A stretch of 64,000 bases of DNA from assembly GCA_030432595.1 (NCBI GenBank), contig JAUIGU010000006.1, forward strand, positions 62,001 to 126,000, written 5' to 3'. Positions 35,154-43,222 of this stretch are shown here, piece after piece (within the stretch, counting starts at the first letter, position 1; every line of letters begins with the position of its first letter). Origin of the DNA: Phycisphaerae bacterium (GTDB lineage Bacteria > Planctomycetota > Phycisphaerae > Phycisphaerales > Phycisphaeraceae). The position numbers and the translations under genes are program-made. Below the pieces are notes generated by a model. It had not been told where the DNA came from and made no database searches. It saw only the letters and a list, made by a program, of their open reading frames with translations.

Positions 35154-37529
35154 ATGCCCTCCGTCGGCCGATCCATCCCGCACGAGTCCGCCGCCGGCCA
35201 CGTCACTGGCACGGCCCCGTACATCGACGACCTGCCGCGTTACGCCGGCGAACTCGTCGTCGGATTCGTCGGCGCGCCCTTCGCCGCGGGGCGGCTCACC
35301 AGGATCGACACGACCCGGGCCAAGAAACTCCCGGGCATCACCGAAGTGCTCACCGCCGCGGACCTGCCGCCCGCCGCGGCACCCCGCTTTGGCCCGATCT
35401 TTCACGACGAACCGTTCCTGCCGACCGACGAGGTCGCGTACCTGGGCCAGCCGCTCGTGGTCATCGCCGCCGAGAACAGTGATGCCCTGGCCCTTGCGAA
35501 ACAGGCCGTCACCATCGAGGGCGACCCGACCGACCCCACGCTCACCATCGATCAGGCCATCGAGCGCGACCGCTACCTCGGGCCGATCCGACACATCCGC
35601 CGCGGCGACGCCGAGGTCGCGCTCAAGCAAGCACCCCACACCCTCAAGGGCGAGTTCTTCTGCAACGGCCAGGAACAGTTCTACCTCGAGTCGCAGGCCA
35701 CGCTCGCGATCCCCGAGGACGACGGCAACGTCCGCCTGATCTCTTCCACGCAGAACCCCACGGAGTCACAGGTCGTCGTCGCCGAGGTGCTCGGGCTGCC
35801 GTACCACAAGGTGGTCTGCGAGTGCCCGCGCATGGGCGGCGGGTTCGGCGGCAAGGAGACCCAGGGCGCGATCCCCGCCGCGATGGTCGCCTGGATCGCG
35901 CTGCGCACCGGTCGGCCGACGCGGATCGTCTACGACAAAACGCTGGACATGTGTATCACTGGCAAACGCCACGCGACCAAGGCCTGGTACCGCGCCGGTT
36001 ACGACGACGACGGCACGCTGCTCGCGCTCGACGTCACCTTCGTGTCCAACGGCGGGGCCTACGCCGACCTGTCTACGTCCGTCATGGAGCGGACCATGCT
36101 CCACGCCGACAACGCCTACTTCGTCCCCGACATCGCGATCACCGGCAAGATCGCCCGCACCAACCTGCCGCCCAACACCGCCTTCCGCGGCTTCGGCGGA
36201 CCGCAGGGCATCGTCGTCATCGAGTCCATCCTCCAGGACATCGCCCAGAAAACCCAGCGCGACGCCTTCGACGTCCGCCGCCGCAACGTCTACGGCCACG
36301 ACGCCCGCAACGTCACGCCTTACGGACAGCGCGTGCAGAACCACGTCCTGCCCGAGCTGTTCGACGCGATGGAAACCCGCTGCGACTACCGCGCCCGGAA
36401 GTCGGCCGTGGAGAAGTTCAACGCGGAAAGTCGGACGCACCTCAAGGGCCTGGCGATGACCTCCGTGAAGTTTGGCATCAGCTTCACGACCAAGTTCCTC
36501 AACCAGGGCAACGCGCTGGTCAACGTCTACACCGACGGCAGCGTGCAGGTCTCGACCGGCGGCACCGAAATGGGCCAAGGCCTGAACACCAAGGTCAAGC
36601 AGCTCGTCGCCGACGAATTCGGCATCGCGCCGCGGTTCGTGCGGATGATGACCACCTCGACCGAGAAGAACCACAACACTTCGCCCACCGCCGCCAGCGC
36701 CGGCACCGACCTCAACGGCCAAGCCGCCCTGCACGCCTGCACCCAGATCAAGGCCCGCATGGCCGAGTTCGCCGCCGCGCAGTTCGCCGACGAATCGCGC
36801 GGGCTCACGCCCAGCCCCGAGCACGTGCGCTTCGCCGACGGCGTCGTGTTCGACGAACGCGCGCCCGACCGCCGGCTGCCCTTCGGCGACTTCTGCGACG
36901 CCGCCCGCCGCGCCCGTGTCGATCTGGGCGCCCGCGGCTTCTACGCCACGCCCGGCGTCGACTTCAACCGCGAGACCGGCCAGGGCACGCCGTTCTTCTA
37001 CTTCACCACCGGAGTCGCCGCCGCCGAGGTCACGATCGACCGCTTCACCGGCGACCTCGTGGTCGACCGCTGCGATGTGCTCATGGACGTCGGCCAGATG
37101 ATCAACCCCGGCGTCGACCTGGGCCAGCTCTACGGCGGCTTCATCCAGGGCGTGGGCTGGTGCACCGCCGAAGAACTCTGCTACGGCGACGAGGGCCAAC
37201 TGCTCTCGAAGTCTCCCACCACTTACAAAGTCCCCAACGCGACCGACACGCCGCGCATCTTCCACGTCAACACCTTCCCCAACCCCAAGCACACCATCAA
37301 CGTGCGCTGGAGCAAGGCCGTCGGCGAACCGCCGCTGATGCTGGGCATCGCGCCGTTCCTGGCGTGCCGGCACGCGCTGTCGTTCGTGAACCCCGACCGG
37401 CTGCCGCCGCTGAATCTGCCGGCGACCAACGAGGCTTTGCTGATGGCGATGGTGGCGATGCGCGGATCGTCTGGAGTGGATTGCGCGAAGAACACAAAGA
37501 CGTCAAGGCGCGAAGTCCCGAGCAAGTGA
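35154..37529 (+). CDS. xdhB: Xanthine dehydrogenase, molybdopterin-binding subunit
   Basis: Catalytic subunit of xanthine dehydrogenase (791 residues). Landmarks in order: SAAGHVTGTAPYIDDLPRYA near the N-terminus, PRMGGGFGGKET for the molybdenum cofactor channel, NTAFRGFGGPQG with the substrate Arg, GGTEMGQGLNTKVKQ, TSPTAASAGTDLNG, and SKAVGEPPLMLG with the catalytic Glu725. Length and order match XdhB. The last ~18 residues (VDCAKNTKTSRREVPSK) are encoded by the start of a dispersed repeat, so the tail is probably not part of the fold. ATG 35154 is 40 bp after xdhA; xdhC follows after 174 bp of repeat. Confidence 0.95.
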   Translation: MPSVGRSIPHESAAGHVTGTAPYIDDLPRYAGELVVGFVGAPFAAGRLTRIDTTRAKKLPGITEVLTAADLPPAAAPRFGPIFHDEPFLPTDEVAYLGQPLVVIAAENSDALALAKQAVTIEGDPTDPTLTIDQAIERDRYLGPIRHIRRGDAEVALKQAPHTLKGEFFCNGQEQFYLESQATLAIPEDDGNVRLISSTQNPTESQVVVAEVLGLPYHKVVCECPRMGGGFGGKETQGAIPAAMVAWIALRTGRPTRIVYDKTLDMCITGKRHATKAWYRAGYDDDGTLLALDVTFVSNGGAYADLSTSVMERTMLHADNAYFVPDIAITGKIARTNLPPNTAFRGFGGPQGIVVIESILQDIAQKTQRDAFDVRRRNVYGHDARNVTPYGQRVQNHVLPELFDAMETRCDYRARKSAVEKFNAESRTHLKGLAMTSVKFGISFTTKFLNQGNALVNVYTDGSVQVSTGGTEMGQGLNTKVKQLVADEFGIAPRFVRMMTTSTEKNHNTSPTAASAGTDLNGQAALHACTQIKARMAEFAAAQFADESRGLTPSPEHVRFADGVVFDERAPDRRLPFGDFCDAARRARVDLGARGFYATPGVDFNRETGQGTPFFYFTTGVAAAEVTIDRFTGDLVVDRCDVLMDVGQMINPGVDLGQLYGGFIQGVGWCTAEELCYGDEGQLLSKSPTTYKVPNATDTPRIFHVNTFPNPKHTINVRWSKAVGEPPLMLGIAPFLACRHALSFVNPDRLPPLNLPATNEALLMAMVAMRGSSGVDCAKNTKTSRREVPSK

Positions 37530-37695
37530 TCCGGATTGAGATTGCCGAGTTCGGCCTTTTATACCTCCGGAAGCAAAGAGTTCATCATGCCGTTTCTATG
37601 CCCTTCGTGCCTTCGCGCCTTCGCGGCCTTCGTGCCATCCTTTTGCACGGTGTTTCTGCTTCTCCGTGCCCCTGTGTCTCCGTGCCCTCTGTGAT
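37483..37695. repeat. Long imperfect inverted repeat between xdhB and xdhC
   Basis: The left arm (GCGAAGAACACAAAGACGTC then AAGGCGCGAAG, from about 37484) and right part (CCTTCGTGCCTTCGCGCCTT, CGCGGCCTTCGTGCC, then TTCTCCGTGCCCCTGTGTCT and CCGTGCCCTCTGTG) are partly complementary. Such arms resemble intergenic repeat elements seen in many planctomycetes. The xdhB reading frame ends inside the left arm. Confidence 0.6.
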
Positions 37696-37703
37696 AGTTC
37701 CGG

Positions 37704-38501
37704 ATGCCCAGCCCCACGCACACCGACCGATACACCCAACTCGCCGAGCGCGGCGAGCGGTTCGTCGCGGTCACGCTCGTCGATGCACACGGCTCCACCC
37801 CCGCCGACGCCGGCGCGAAGATGATCGTCACCGCCGCCGGCCACGACCACGGCACCGTCGGCGGCGGCCGGGTCGAAGCCCGGGCGATCAAAGAAGCGCA
37901 GGCCATGCTCGGCGAACGCATCGCGACACGCTTTTTCGACTGGAACCTCAAGGCCGACATCGGCATGACCTGCGGCGGCCGCGTCCGGCTGTTCTTCGAG
38001 CTGGTCGATCCGGACGTCTGGCACGTCGCGATCTTCGGGGCCGGGCATGTCACGCAGGCTTTGGCGAAACTGCTGGTCGAGCTGCCCTGCTCCGTGACGT
38101 GCATCGACCCGCGTGACGACTGGCTCCGCAAGCTGCCCGAGGGCGTCAAGGCCGTCCGCACCGACGACCCGCCCGCACACGTCGACCGGCTCCCCGACAA
38201 TACTTTTGTGCTGTGCATGACGCGCGGGCACTCGGCCGACCGCCCGGTGTTGCAGCGCATCTTCGAGACCGGCCGGCGCTTTGCGTACCTGGGCGTCATC
38301 GGCAGCGACGCCAAGGCCGCCACCCTACGACGTGAATTGGTCGAATCCGGCATCGGCGAAGGCGTCATCGACTTCCGCTGCCCCGTCGGTCTGCCCTTGG
38401 GCAGCAACCACCCCGCCGAGATCGCGGTGAGCATCGCGGCGCAGCTTCTGCAGATGCGTGACGAGAATCAGCCACAAAAGGCACACAAGTCACAAATGTA
38501 A
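37704..38501 (+). CDS. xdhC: XdhC-family molybdenum cofactor insertion/sulfuration factor
   Basis: Binds the molybdenum cofactor, promotes its sulfuration and hands it to XdhB; not part of the final enzyme. The 265-residue protein has the N-terminal XdhC domain (ERGERFVAVTLVDAHGSTPA, HDHGTVGGGRVEARAI, ADIGMTCGGRVRLFFELVDP with the conserved CGG) and a C-terminal Rossmann-like domain (HVAIFGAGHVTQALAKLL, TFVLCMTRGHSADRPVL, FAYLGVIGSDAKAATLRREL). The extreme C-terminus (NQPQKAHKSQM) is encoded by the left arm of the following repeat. Third gene of xdhABC, convergent with guaD. Confidence 0.92.
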   Translation: MPSPTHTDRYTQLAERGERFVAVTLVDAHGSTPADAGAKMIVTAAGHDHGTVGGGRVEARAIKEAQAMLGERIATRFFDWNLKADIGMTCGGRVRLFFELVDPDVWHVAIFGAGHVTQALAKLLVELPCSVTCIDPRDDWLRKLPEGVKAVRTDDPPAHVDRLPDNTFVLCMTRGHSADRPVLQRIFETGRRFAYLGVIGSDAKAATLRRELVESGIGEGVIDFRCPVGLPLGSNHPAEIAVSIAAQLLQMRDENQPQKAHKSQM

Positions 38502-38551
38502 AACCGAAGACTCGGGCTTTTCGGTTCTGTGACTTTAGTCTTCTTTGTGGC
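38471..38551. terminator. Inverted repeat between xdhC and guaD, likely bidirectional terminator
   Basis: Outer arms at 38471-38494 and 38528-38551 are imperfect inverted copies starting GCCACAAA and ending AGTCACA; an inner stem AACCGAA (38502-38508) pairs with TTCGGTT (38520-38526). It lies between two convergent genes and overlaps the last codons of xdhC and the stop codon of guaD. The termination role is inferred from position. Confidence 0.5.
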
Positions 38552-39777
38552 TATGCCTGAAAGGCAATCTTGCCACGCACGATCGTCCGCTTGATCCACC
38601 GGTCGTCCCACGCCCACATGAGCATGGCCAGCGGGTCGCGGTGGTTCAGCCAGTCGATGTTGGGACGGACCAAGAGCACGTCGGCCGAGGCGCCGGGAAA
38701 CAGCACGCCGGCGCGGTCGGTGTCGTGGTTTTTGGGGATGACCGCGGCGTTGTGCTCGGTGATCGTGCGCCAGGCCTGTGCGGCCGAGGGGTATGTGTCG
38801 CCGCGGGCCGAAGCCGTCTCGATCATGCCGCGGGCGGCGCGGACCATGCTGCGCTCGTACCCGCCGCCGATGTCGCTGCCGAGCGTGACGTTGACGCCGG
38901 CGTCTTGGTGTTCACGCAACGGCATCGCGCCCGAACGCAGGAAAGAGTTGGCCGTGGGGCAATGCGCGATCACGGCACCGTGTTCTTTCAACGTCGCCCG
39001 GTCGGCGTCATCCAGGTAGATGCCGTGGCCCCAGATCGACCCGGGCCGCAGCAGCCCAGCGTCACGGTAAACGTCGACGTAAGACGCGCCGCCGAAGAGC
39101 TTGCTGACCAACGCACACTCGGGTTGGGTCTCGGCCAGATGCGACTGGACCGTCGCGTTGCGTGCGCCGGCGAGCTTGCCGGCGCCTTCGAGCAACGCCG
39201 GCGTGCACGTGATCGCGAACCTCGGCGTCACCGCGGCCGCCAACCGCGACCCGGGCGGGAAGGCGTCGAGCAACGTTGCCGTCTCGTCGAGCAGTTGCCC
39301 GGCCGGACGCGTCAGAAAACCCGGCGCTTCTCGGTCCATCAGCACCTGCCCGATCACCCCGCGCATCCCCTTCGCGCCTGCGACCTCCAGCGCCGCTCTC
39401 GTTCCCTCGGCGTGGAGGGTGCCGTACGCCGCGACGCCCGTGGTGCCCACGGCGAAGAGTTGCCGGATCACGCGCTCGGCCATGCCGCGGGCGTAGGCCG
39501 GGTCTTCCCACTTCCGCTCGGCGGGGAACGTGACCTCGTCCAGCCACCGCAGCAGCGGCAGGCCGTGGGCCCCGATCAGGTCGAACTGCGGGAAGTGCAG
39601 GTGCGTGTCGGTAAAGGCCGGGCAGATCAGGCAGTCCGCGTCGCCGGCGTCTGCGTTTGGCGTAGCGCCGCCTTCCTCCACCGACGTAATGACGCCGTCT
39701 TCAATGGCAACCACGCCCGGCGACAATCGCACGCCGTCGTCGCCGTCGGGCAAGAGCAGGTGGCCGGTCAGGATCAT
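38551..39777 (-). CDS. guaD: Guanine deaminase
   Basis: Deaminates guanine to xanthine, feeding XdhAB. The 408-residue amidohydrolase has the zinc-binding PAFTDTHLHFPQFDLIG, then HGLPLLRWLDEVTFPAERKW, a guanine deaminase hallmark, SHLAETQPE with the next metal/substrate His, GHGIYLDDADRATLKEHGAV, AHCPTANSFLRSG and TLGSDIGGGYERSMV with the catalytic Asp. These motifs separate it from cytosine and S-adenosylhomocysteine deaminases. ATG 39777. Its stop lies in the repeat shared with xdhC; pucG-like gene is 61 bp upstream, so the two likely form an operon. Confidence 0.92.
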   Translation of the reverse strand: MILTGHLLLPDGDDGVRLSPGVVAIEDGVITSVEEGGATPNADAGDADCLICPAFTDTHLHFPQFDLIGAHGLPLLRWLDEVTFPAERKWEDPAYARGMAERVIRQLFAVGTTGVAAYGTLHAEGTRAALEVAGAKGMRGVIGQVLMDREAPGFLTRPAGQLLDETATLLDAFPPGSRLAAAVTPRFAITCTPALLEGAGKLAGARNATVQSHLAETQPECALVSKLFGGASYVDVYRDAGLLRPGSIWGHGIYLDDADRATLKEHGAVIAHCPTANSFLRSGAMPLREHQDAGVNVTLGSDIGGGYERSMVRAARGMIETASARGDTYPSAAQAWRTITEHNAAVIPKNHDTDRAGVLFPGASADVLLVRPNIDWLNHRDPLAMLMWAWDDRWIKRTIVRGKIAFQA

Positions 39778-39838
39778 GGGGTACCCGCTCCCTCACGGTC
39801 GCGGCTCGTTCAGGCGGTCGCGGCTCGTCCCGAAAAAC

Positions 39839-40939
39839 TCAGTTGAGCACCGCGTCGATGCTCTCCAGGATGAAATCGACGTGCTCGTCGCGCGCGCCTT
39901 CGCCCATGATGCCGATGCGCCAGCACTTGCCCTTGAACGCGCCCAGACCGGCGCCGACTTCGAGGCCGAACTCGTCGAGCAGGCGTTTGCGTAGCTTGCC
40001 TTCGTCGCCGACCCCCTTGGGCAGTTCGACGCAGTTGAGCATCGGGAGCACGTGGCCCTCCTGCGTGACGTACTTGAACCCGCGCTTCGTCAAGCCGTCT
40101 CTGAGCTTCTCGTGCGCTTTGCGGTGGCGATCGAAGCGCGCCTCCAAGCCTTCTTCGAGGATCAGCCGCAGCGCCTCGTGCAGGCCGTAGTTCATGTTCA
40201 CCGGGGCGGTGTGGTGGTAGGCGCGGTCGCCGTCCCAGTAGTTGCCGACCAGGGACAGATCGAGGTACCACGAGTTGCACTTGGTCTTGCGTTTTTTCAC
40301 TTTCTGCATCGCGCGGTCGTTGAGCGTGACCGGCGACAAACCGGGCGGGCAACTCAAACACTTCTGCGTGCCGGAGTACGCGGCGTCGACGCCCCACGCG
40401 TCGATCTCCACCGGCACCCCGGCGAGCGAGGTCACGCAGTCCATCACCAGCAGCCCGCCGTGCTTGTGCACCTCGTCGGCCAGGCCCTCGAACGGCTGGT
40501 GCGCCCCGGTGGACGTCTCGGCGTGAACGAGCGCGACGAGCTTGGGCTTTAGGTCGGCCACGCGCTGCTTGACCGAGTCCAGATCGAACACGTCGCCCCA
40601 GGCGATCTCCATGGTGTGCACGGTCCCGCCCGCGCGGCCGGCCTTGTCCGCGAGCCGGCCGCCGAACACGCCGTTGACCCCGATCAGGCAGCAGTCGCCG
40701 GGCTCGACGAGGTTGTCCATGAGCATCTCGGCGCCGGCGGACCCGGTGCCGGAACACGCGAGGGTCATGGCGTTGTCGGTCTTGAAGACCTTCTGCAGCA
40801 TCGAGCGGACGCCGTCCATGATCTCCATGAACGCGGGGTCCATGTGACCGATGCAGGGCTGGCCGAGGGCTTGGAGGACGTTGGGGTGGACCGGCGAGGG
40901 GCCGGGGCCGTGCAAGCGACGCGGGGGGACTTCGAGCAT
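39839..40939 (-). CDS. pucG: Purine catabolism aminotransferase (PucG/alanine-glyoxylate type)
   Basis: A 366-residue PLP-dependent class V aminotransferase of the AGXT/PucG group. It begins [20 protein letters not shown], has the PLP-site stretch [56 protein letters not shown] and the lysine loop [20 protein letters not shown] with the Schiff-base Lys in TQK. In this cluster it may transfer the amino group of ureidoglycine (PucG) or of alanine/serine to glyoxylate, giving glycine. Because AllE is present, the glyoxylate-detoxifying role is equally likely. ATG 40939; an open frame extends to 41770 but overlaps the divergent membrane protein gene. Confidence 0.85.
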   Translation of the reverse strand: MLEVPPRRLHGPGPSPVHPNVLQALGQPCIGHMDPAFMEIMDGVRSMLQKVFKTDNAMTLACSGTGSAGAEMLMDNLVEPGDCCLIGVNGVFGGRLADKAGRAGGTVHTMEIAWGDVFDLDSVKQRVADLKPKLVALVHAETSTGAHQPFEGLADEVHKHGGLLVMDCVTSLAGVPVEIDAWGVDAAYSGTQKCLSCPPGLSPVTLNDRAMQKVKKRKTKCNSWYLDLSLVGNYWDGDRAYHHTAPVNMNYGLHEALRLILEEGLEARFDRHRKAHEKLRDGLTKRGFKYVTQEGHVLPMLNCVELPKGVGDEGKLRKRLLDEFGLEVGAGLGAFKGKCWRIGIMGEGARDEHVDFILESIDAVLN

Positions 40940-40981
40940 CGGCCCATCGTAGCCGCAACGGCCCGTTGTTACGCTGCAACG

Positions 40982-42391
40982 ATGCGGAACGCGTCTCACC
41001 GCGCAGCGGCGGTCCTCCTGCCGGGGTGCGGGCTGGGGGTCTTGTTGTGCATGGCGTGGCTGAACACGCTCGGCGACCTGCGGGCGGACCGCGCGGTCGT
41101 GTGGTCGTTCGTGTCGGCCTGGACCGTGTGGTTCGCGTTGCTGGCGGGCGCGGTTTGGGCGGTGCGGCGCGTGGATGTGCCTTGGGCGTTGTGGGTGATC
41201 ATGGCGGTGGCGGTCGGGGCGCGGGTGCTGTCGCTGGGGATGGAGCCGTCGCTGTCGGAAGACTGGATGCGGTACCTCTGGGACGGCCGGCTCACGGTGA
41301 ACGGCTTCGATCCGTACGCCCACGTCCCGACCGACGCCGCGCTGGCGGAACTGCACGACGACATGCTGCTGCCGGGCATGAACAGCCCGGAGTACCACAC
41401 CGTGTACCCGCCGGTGAGCCAGAGCGTGTTCGCGGTTTCGTGGTGGCTGGGCGGCGGCGACGTGGATCGTGCGCTGCTCGCGCTGCGGGCGATCTTTGCG
41501 TTGGTGGACAGCGCCGCGGTGCTGTGCATCGTCGGTTGGTTGGGCGCGATCCGCGTCGACCGGCGGTGGGCGATCCTCTACGCGTGGAACCCCATCGCCG
41601 TGGTCGAGTTGGTCGGCACCGGGCACAGCGAGGCGCTGCTGGTGGCGCCGCTGGCCGGGTGCCTGTGGGCGGTGGCGCGGCGGCGCGACGCGTTGGCGGG
41701 CGGACTTCTGGCGGTCGCGGTGTGGGTGAAGCTGTTCCCGATCCTCGCGGTCGTGCCGCTGTGGCGGCACGTCGGTATGAAGCGCGGGTTGCGCGCCGGG
41801 GTGGCGTGCCTGATCGCGGGACTATTGCTCGGCTGGCCGATGCTGCGGCCGTCGGCGCTGACAAATGTGACTGAATCACTTGGGCTTTACGCGGGCGTGT
41901 TCGAGTTCAACCACGGGCCGTTCCAGACGCTCGTCGCCGTCGTGTCGAACTGGACGGGCAACGCATACCGCATCGTCGCGCGCGGTTTGCTCGGGCTCTA
42001 CCTGCTGTGGGTGCTGGCGTGGTGGTGCGTCCGGCCCGGCGATGCGCGAAAACTCGCAACCATCCTGCTGGCGATCTTCGGCGGGTACGCGCTCGCCAAC
42101 GCGAACGTGTTCCCGTGGTCGGTCGCGTGGGCGCTGTGGCTGGTGCCGGCCGTGTGGACGCGCGACGTCGCGCACCAGCGCCCGGCCCTGGGCACCCCGT
42201 GGGTCTGGCTGAGTTTCGCGATCGGGTGGACGTACCTCTCCGTGCATCATCCTCCCGACGGCAGCGTGCCGCTGTGGGTGCTGTGGACTGAATGGGGCGT
42301 GTTGATCGCGCTGCTCTTGATGCCGGTTTTGACGTGGTTCAATCGCTCGGGAACAAAGCGAGATCAAACTGCCGCACCAGCGCCGCCTTGA
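40982..42391 (+). CDS. Integral membrane glycosyltransferase (GT-C, GT87-like)
   Basis: A 469-residue protein with about ten to eleven hydrophobic segments spread over its length. After the first segments comes the GT-C hallmark [20 protein letters not shown] followed by DPYAHVPTD, where the acidic residues bind the polyprenyl-phosphate donor; later [20 protein letters not shown] and [20 protein letters not shown] match GT87 and polyprenol-phosphate mannosyltransferase families. It likely moves a sugar onto a lipid or glycan at the outer face of the inner membrane. ATG 40982 is 42 bp from divergent pucG. Its 3' end overlaps lipB (convergent) by 53 bp. Confidence 0.8.
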   Translation: MRNASHRAAAVLLPGCGLGVLLCMAWLNTLGDLRADRAVVWSFVSAWTVWFALLAGAVWAVRRVDVPWALWVIMAVAVGARVLSLGMEPSLSEDWMRYLWDGRLTVNGFDPYAHVPTDAALAELHDDMLLPGMNSPEYHTVYPPVSQSVFAVSWWLGGGDVDRALLALRAIFALVDSAAVLCIVGWLGAIRVDRRWAILYAWNPIAVVELVGTGHSEALLVAPLAGCLWAVARRRDALAGGLLAVAVWVKLFPILAVVPLWRHVGMKRGLRAGVACLIAGLLLGWPMLRPSALTNVTESLGLYAGVFEFNHGPFQTLVAVVSNWTGNAYRIVARGLLGLYLLWVLAWWCVRPGDARKLATILLAIFGGYALANANVFPWSVAWALWLVPAVWTRDVAHQRPALGTPWVWLSFAIGWTYLSVHHPPDGSVPLWVLWTEWGVLIALLLMPVLTWFNRSGTKRDQTAAPAPP

Positions 42392-43175
42392 CCGCGTCCA
42401 TCGACGGGCACGCCTCGCCCAGCAACGCCTGAAGCGACGTCACCGGGCGTCTACCTAGCCCGCACGGGTCGATGGTTCGGAAGTGCGACAGGTCGGTGGT
42501 GACGTTGAGCGCGAGGCCGTGCATGGTGGTGTGCTTGCGGACGCGGACGCCCAGCGCGGCGAGCTTCGCTTTGGGGTCTGGGGTCTGGGGCTTGGGCTTG
42601 GGCTTGGGGTCGAGGGAATCAGCCTTTCGCTTCTCACATGCTCGCGTCGAACCTGCAGCAGTTTCGGGCGAAGACCTTTGCTTCATTTCGGGCCTTTCGC
42701 CCCCAACCCCAGACCCCAGGCCCCGAACCCCAGCACCAACCCACACCCCCGTCGCCCCCGGCTCGCGCATACCCTCGACTCCAAACCCGCCGAGCGTCTC
42801 GATGATGACGTGTTCCAACATCCGCATGTATCGCGCGAGGTTCAGGCGTTGGCCGTCGAAGTGGTGGCGGTCGAGGCGCAGGATCGGGTACACCACGAGC
42901 TGCCCGGGCCCGTGGTAGGTGACGTCGCCGCCGCGGTCGGTTTCGTGCAACGCGATGCCGAGTTGTTGCAGTTCTTCCGGGGGCGTCAGCACGTGGTCGG
43001 CCGCGCCTTTGCGGTGGGTGACGGTGATGACGGGTTCGTGCTCGACCAGCAACAGCGCTTCGGGCGCTTCGCCGCGCGACACCGCGAGGTTGCGCTCCCG
43101 CTGGAACGCCAAGGCCGGGCCGTACGCCAGCCGGCACAGATCGATGACCTCCAATCGGTCGGCCGTGACGCGCAT
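42339..43175 (-). CDS. lipB: Octanoyltransferase LipB with a palindromic-repeat insert
   Basis: Transfers octanoate from acyl carrier protein to lipoyl domains, the first step of de novo lipoylation. The 278-residue protein has LLLVEHEPVITVTHRKGA, ETDRGGDVTYHGPGQLVVYP (family signature) and GATGVWVG. Catalytic Lys204 (KLAALGVRVRK) and Cys238 (IDPCGL) are present. Residues ~147-203, just before Lys204, are a Gly/Pro/Lys-rich low-complexity insert encoded by an inverted repeat; without it the length is near the family's ~220. ATG 43175 gives the standard N-terminus; an upstream GTG-type start at 43226 is in frame. Its 3' end overlaps the convergent membrane gene. Confidence 0.9.
   Translation of the reverse strand: MRVTADRLEVIDLCRLAYGPALAFQRERNLAVSRGEAPEALLLVEHEPVITVTHRKGAADHVLTPPEELQQLGIALHETDRGGDVTYHGPGQLVVYPILRLDRHHFDGQRLNLARYMRMLEHVIIETLGGFGVEGMREPGATGVWVGAGVRGLGSGVGGERPEMKQRSSPETAAGSTRACEKRKADSLDPKPKPKPQTPDPKAKLAALGVRVRKHTTMHGLALNVTTDLSHFRTIDPCGLGRRPVTSLQALLGEACPSMDAVKAALVRQFDLALFPSD
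42570..42740. repeat. Inverted repeat element inside lipB
   Basis: Left arm contains GGGGTCTGGGGTCTGGGGC (from about 42572), right arm CCAACCCCAGACCCCAGGCC (about 42703-42722), whose reverse complement aligns to the left arm with about two mismatches. The ~100-bp centre has no stop in the lipB frame. The LipB frame is kept. Confidence 0.8.
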
Positions 43176-43222
43176 CGACGCATCGTAGCCAGGCACCACG
43201 CTGCAGGATTGTTCCACCGTCC

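Noticed and set aside
37530-37703. CRISPR-like repeats between xdhB and xdhC
   Set aside because: The repeated words are imperfect, not evenly spaced, and belong to an inverted repeat; no cas genes are present.
40616-40981. Upstream extension of the membrane glycosyltransferase to 40616
   Set aside because: It overlaps pucG, is not hydrophobic, and the first membrane helix begins just after ATG 40982.
40940-41770. Upstream extension of the pucG-like frame to 41770
   Set aside because: The extension is His/Arg/Pro-rich and overlaps the divergent membrane glycosyltransferase; family similarity begins at ATG 40939.
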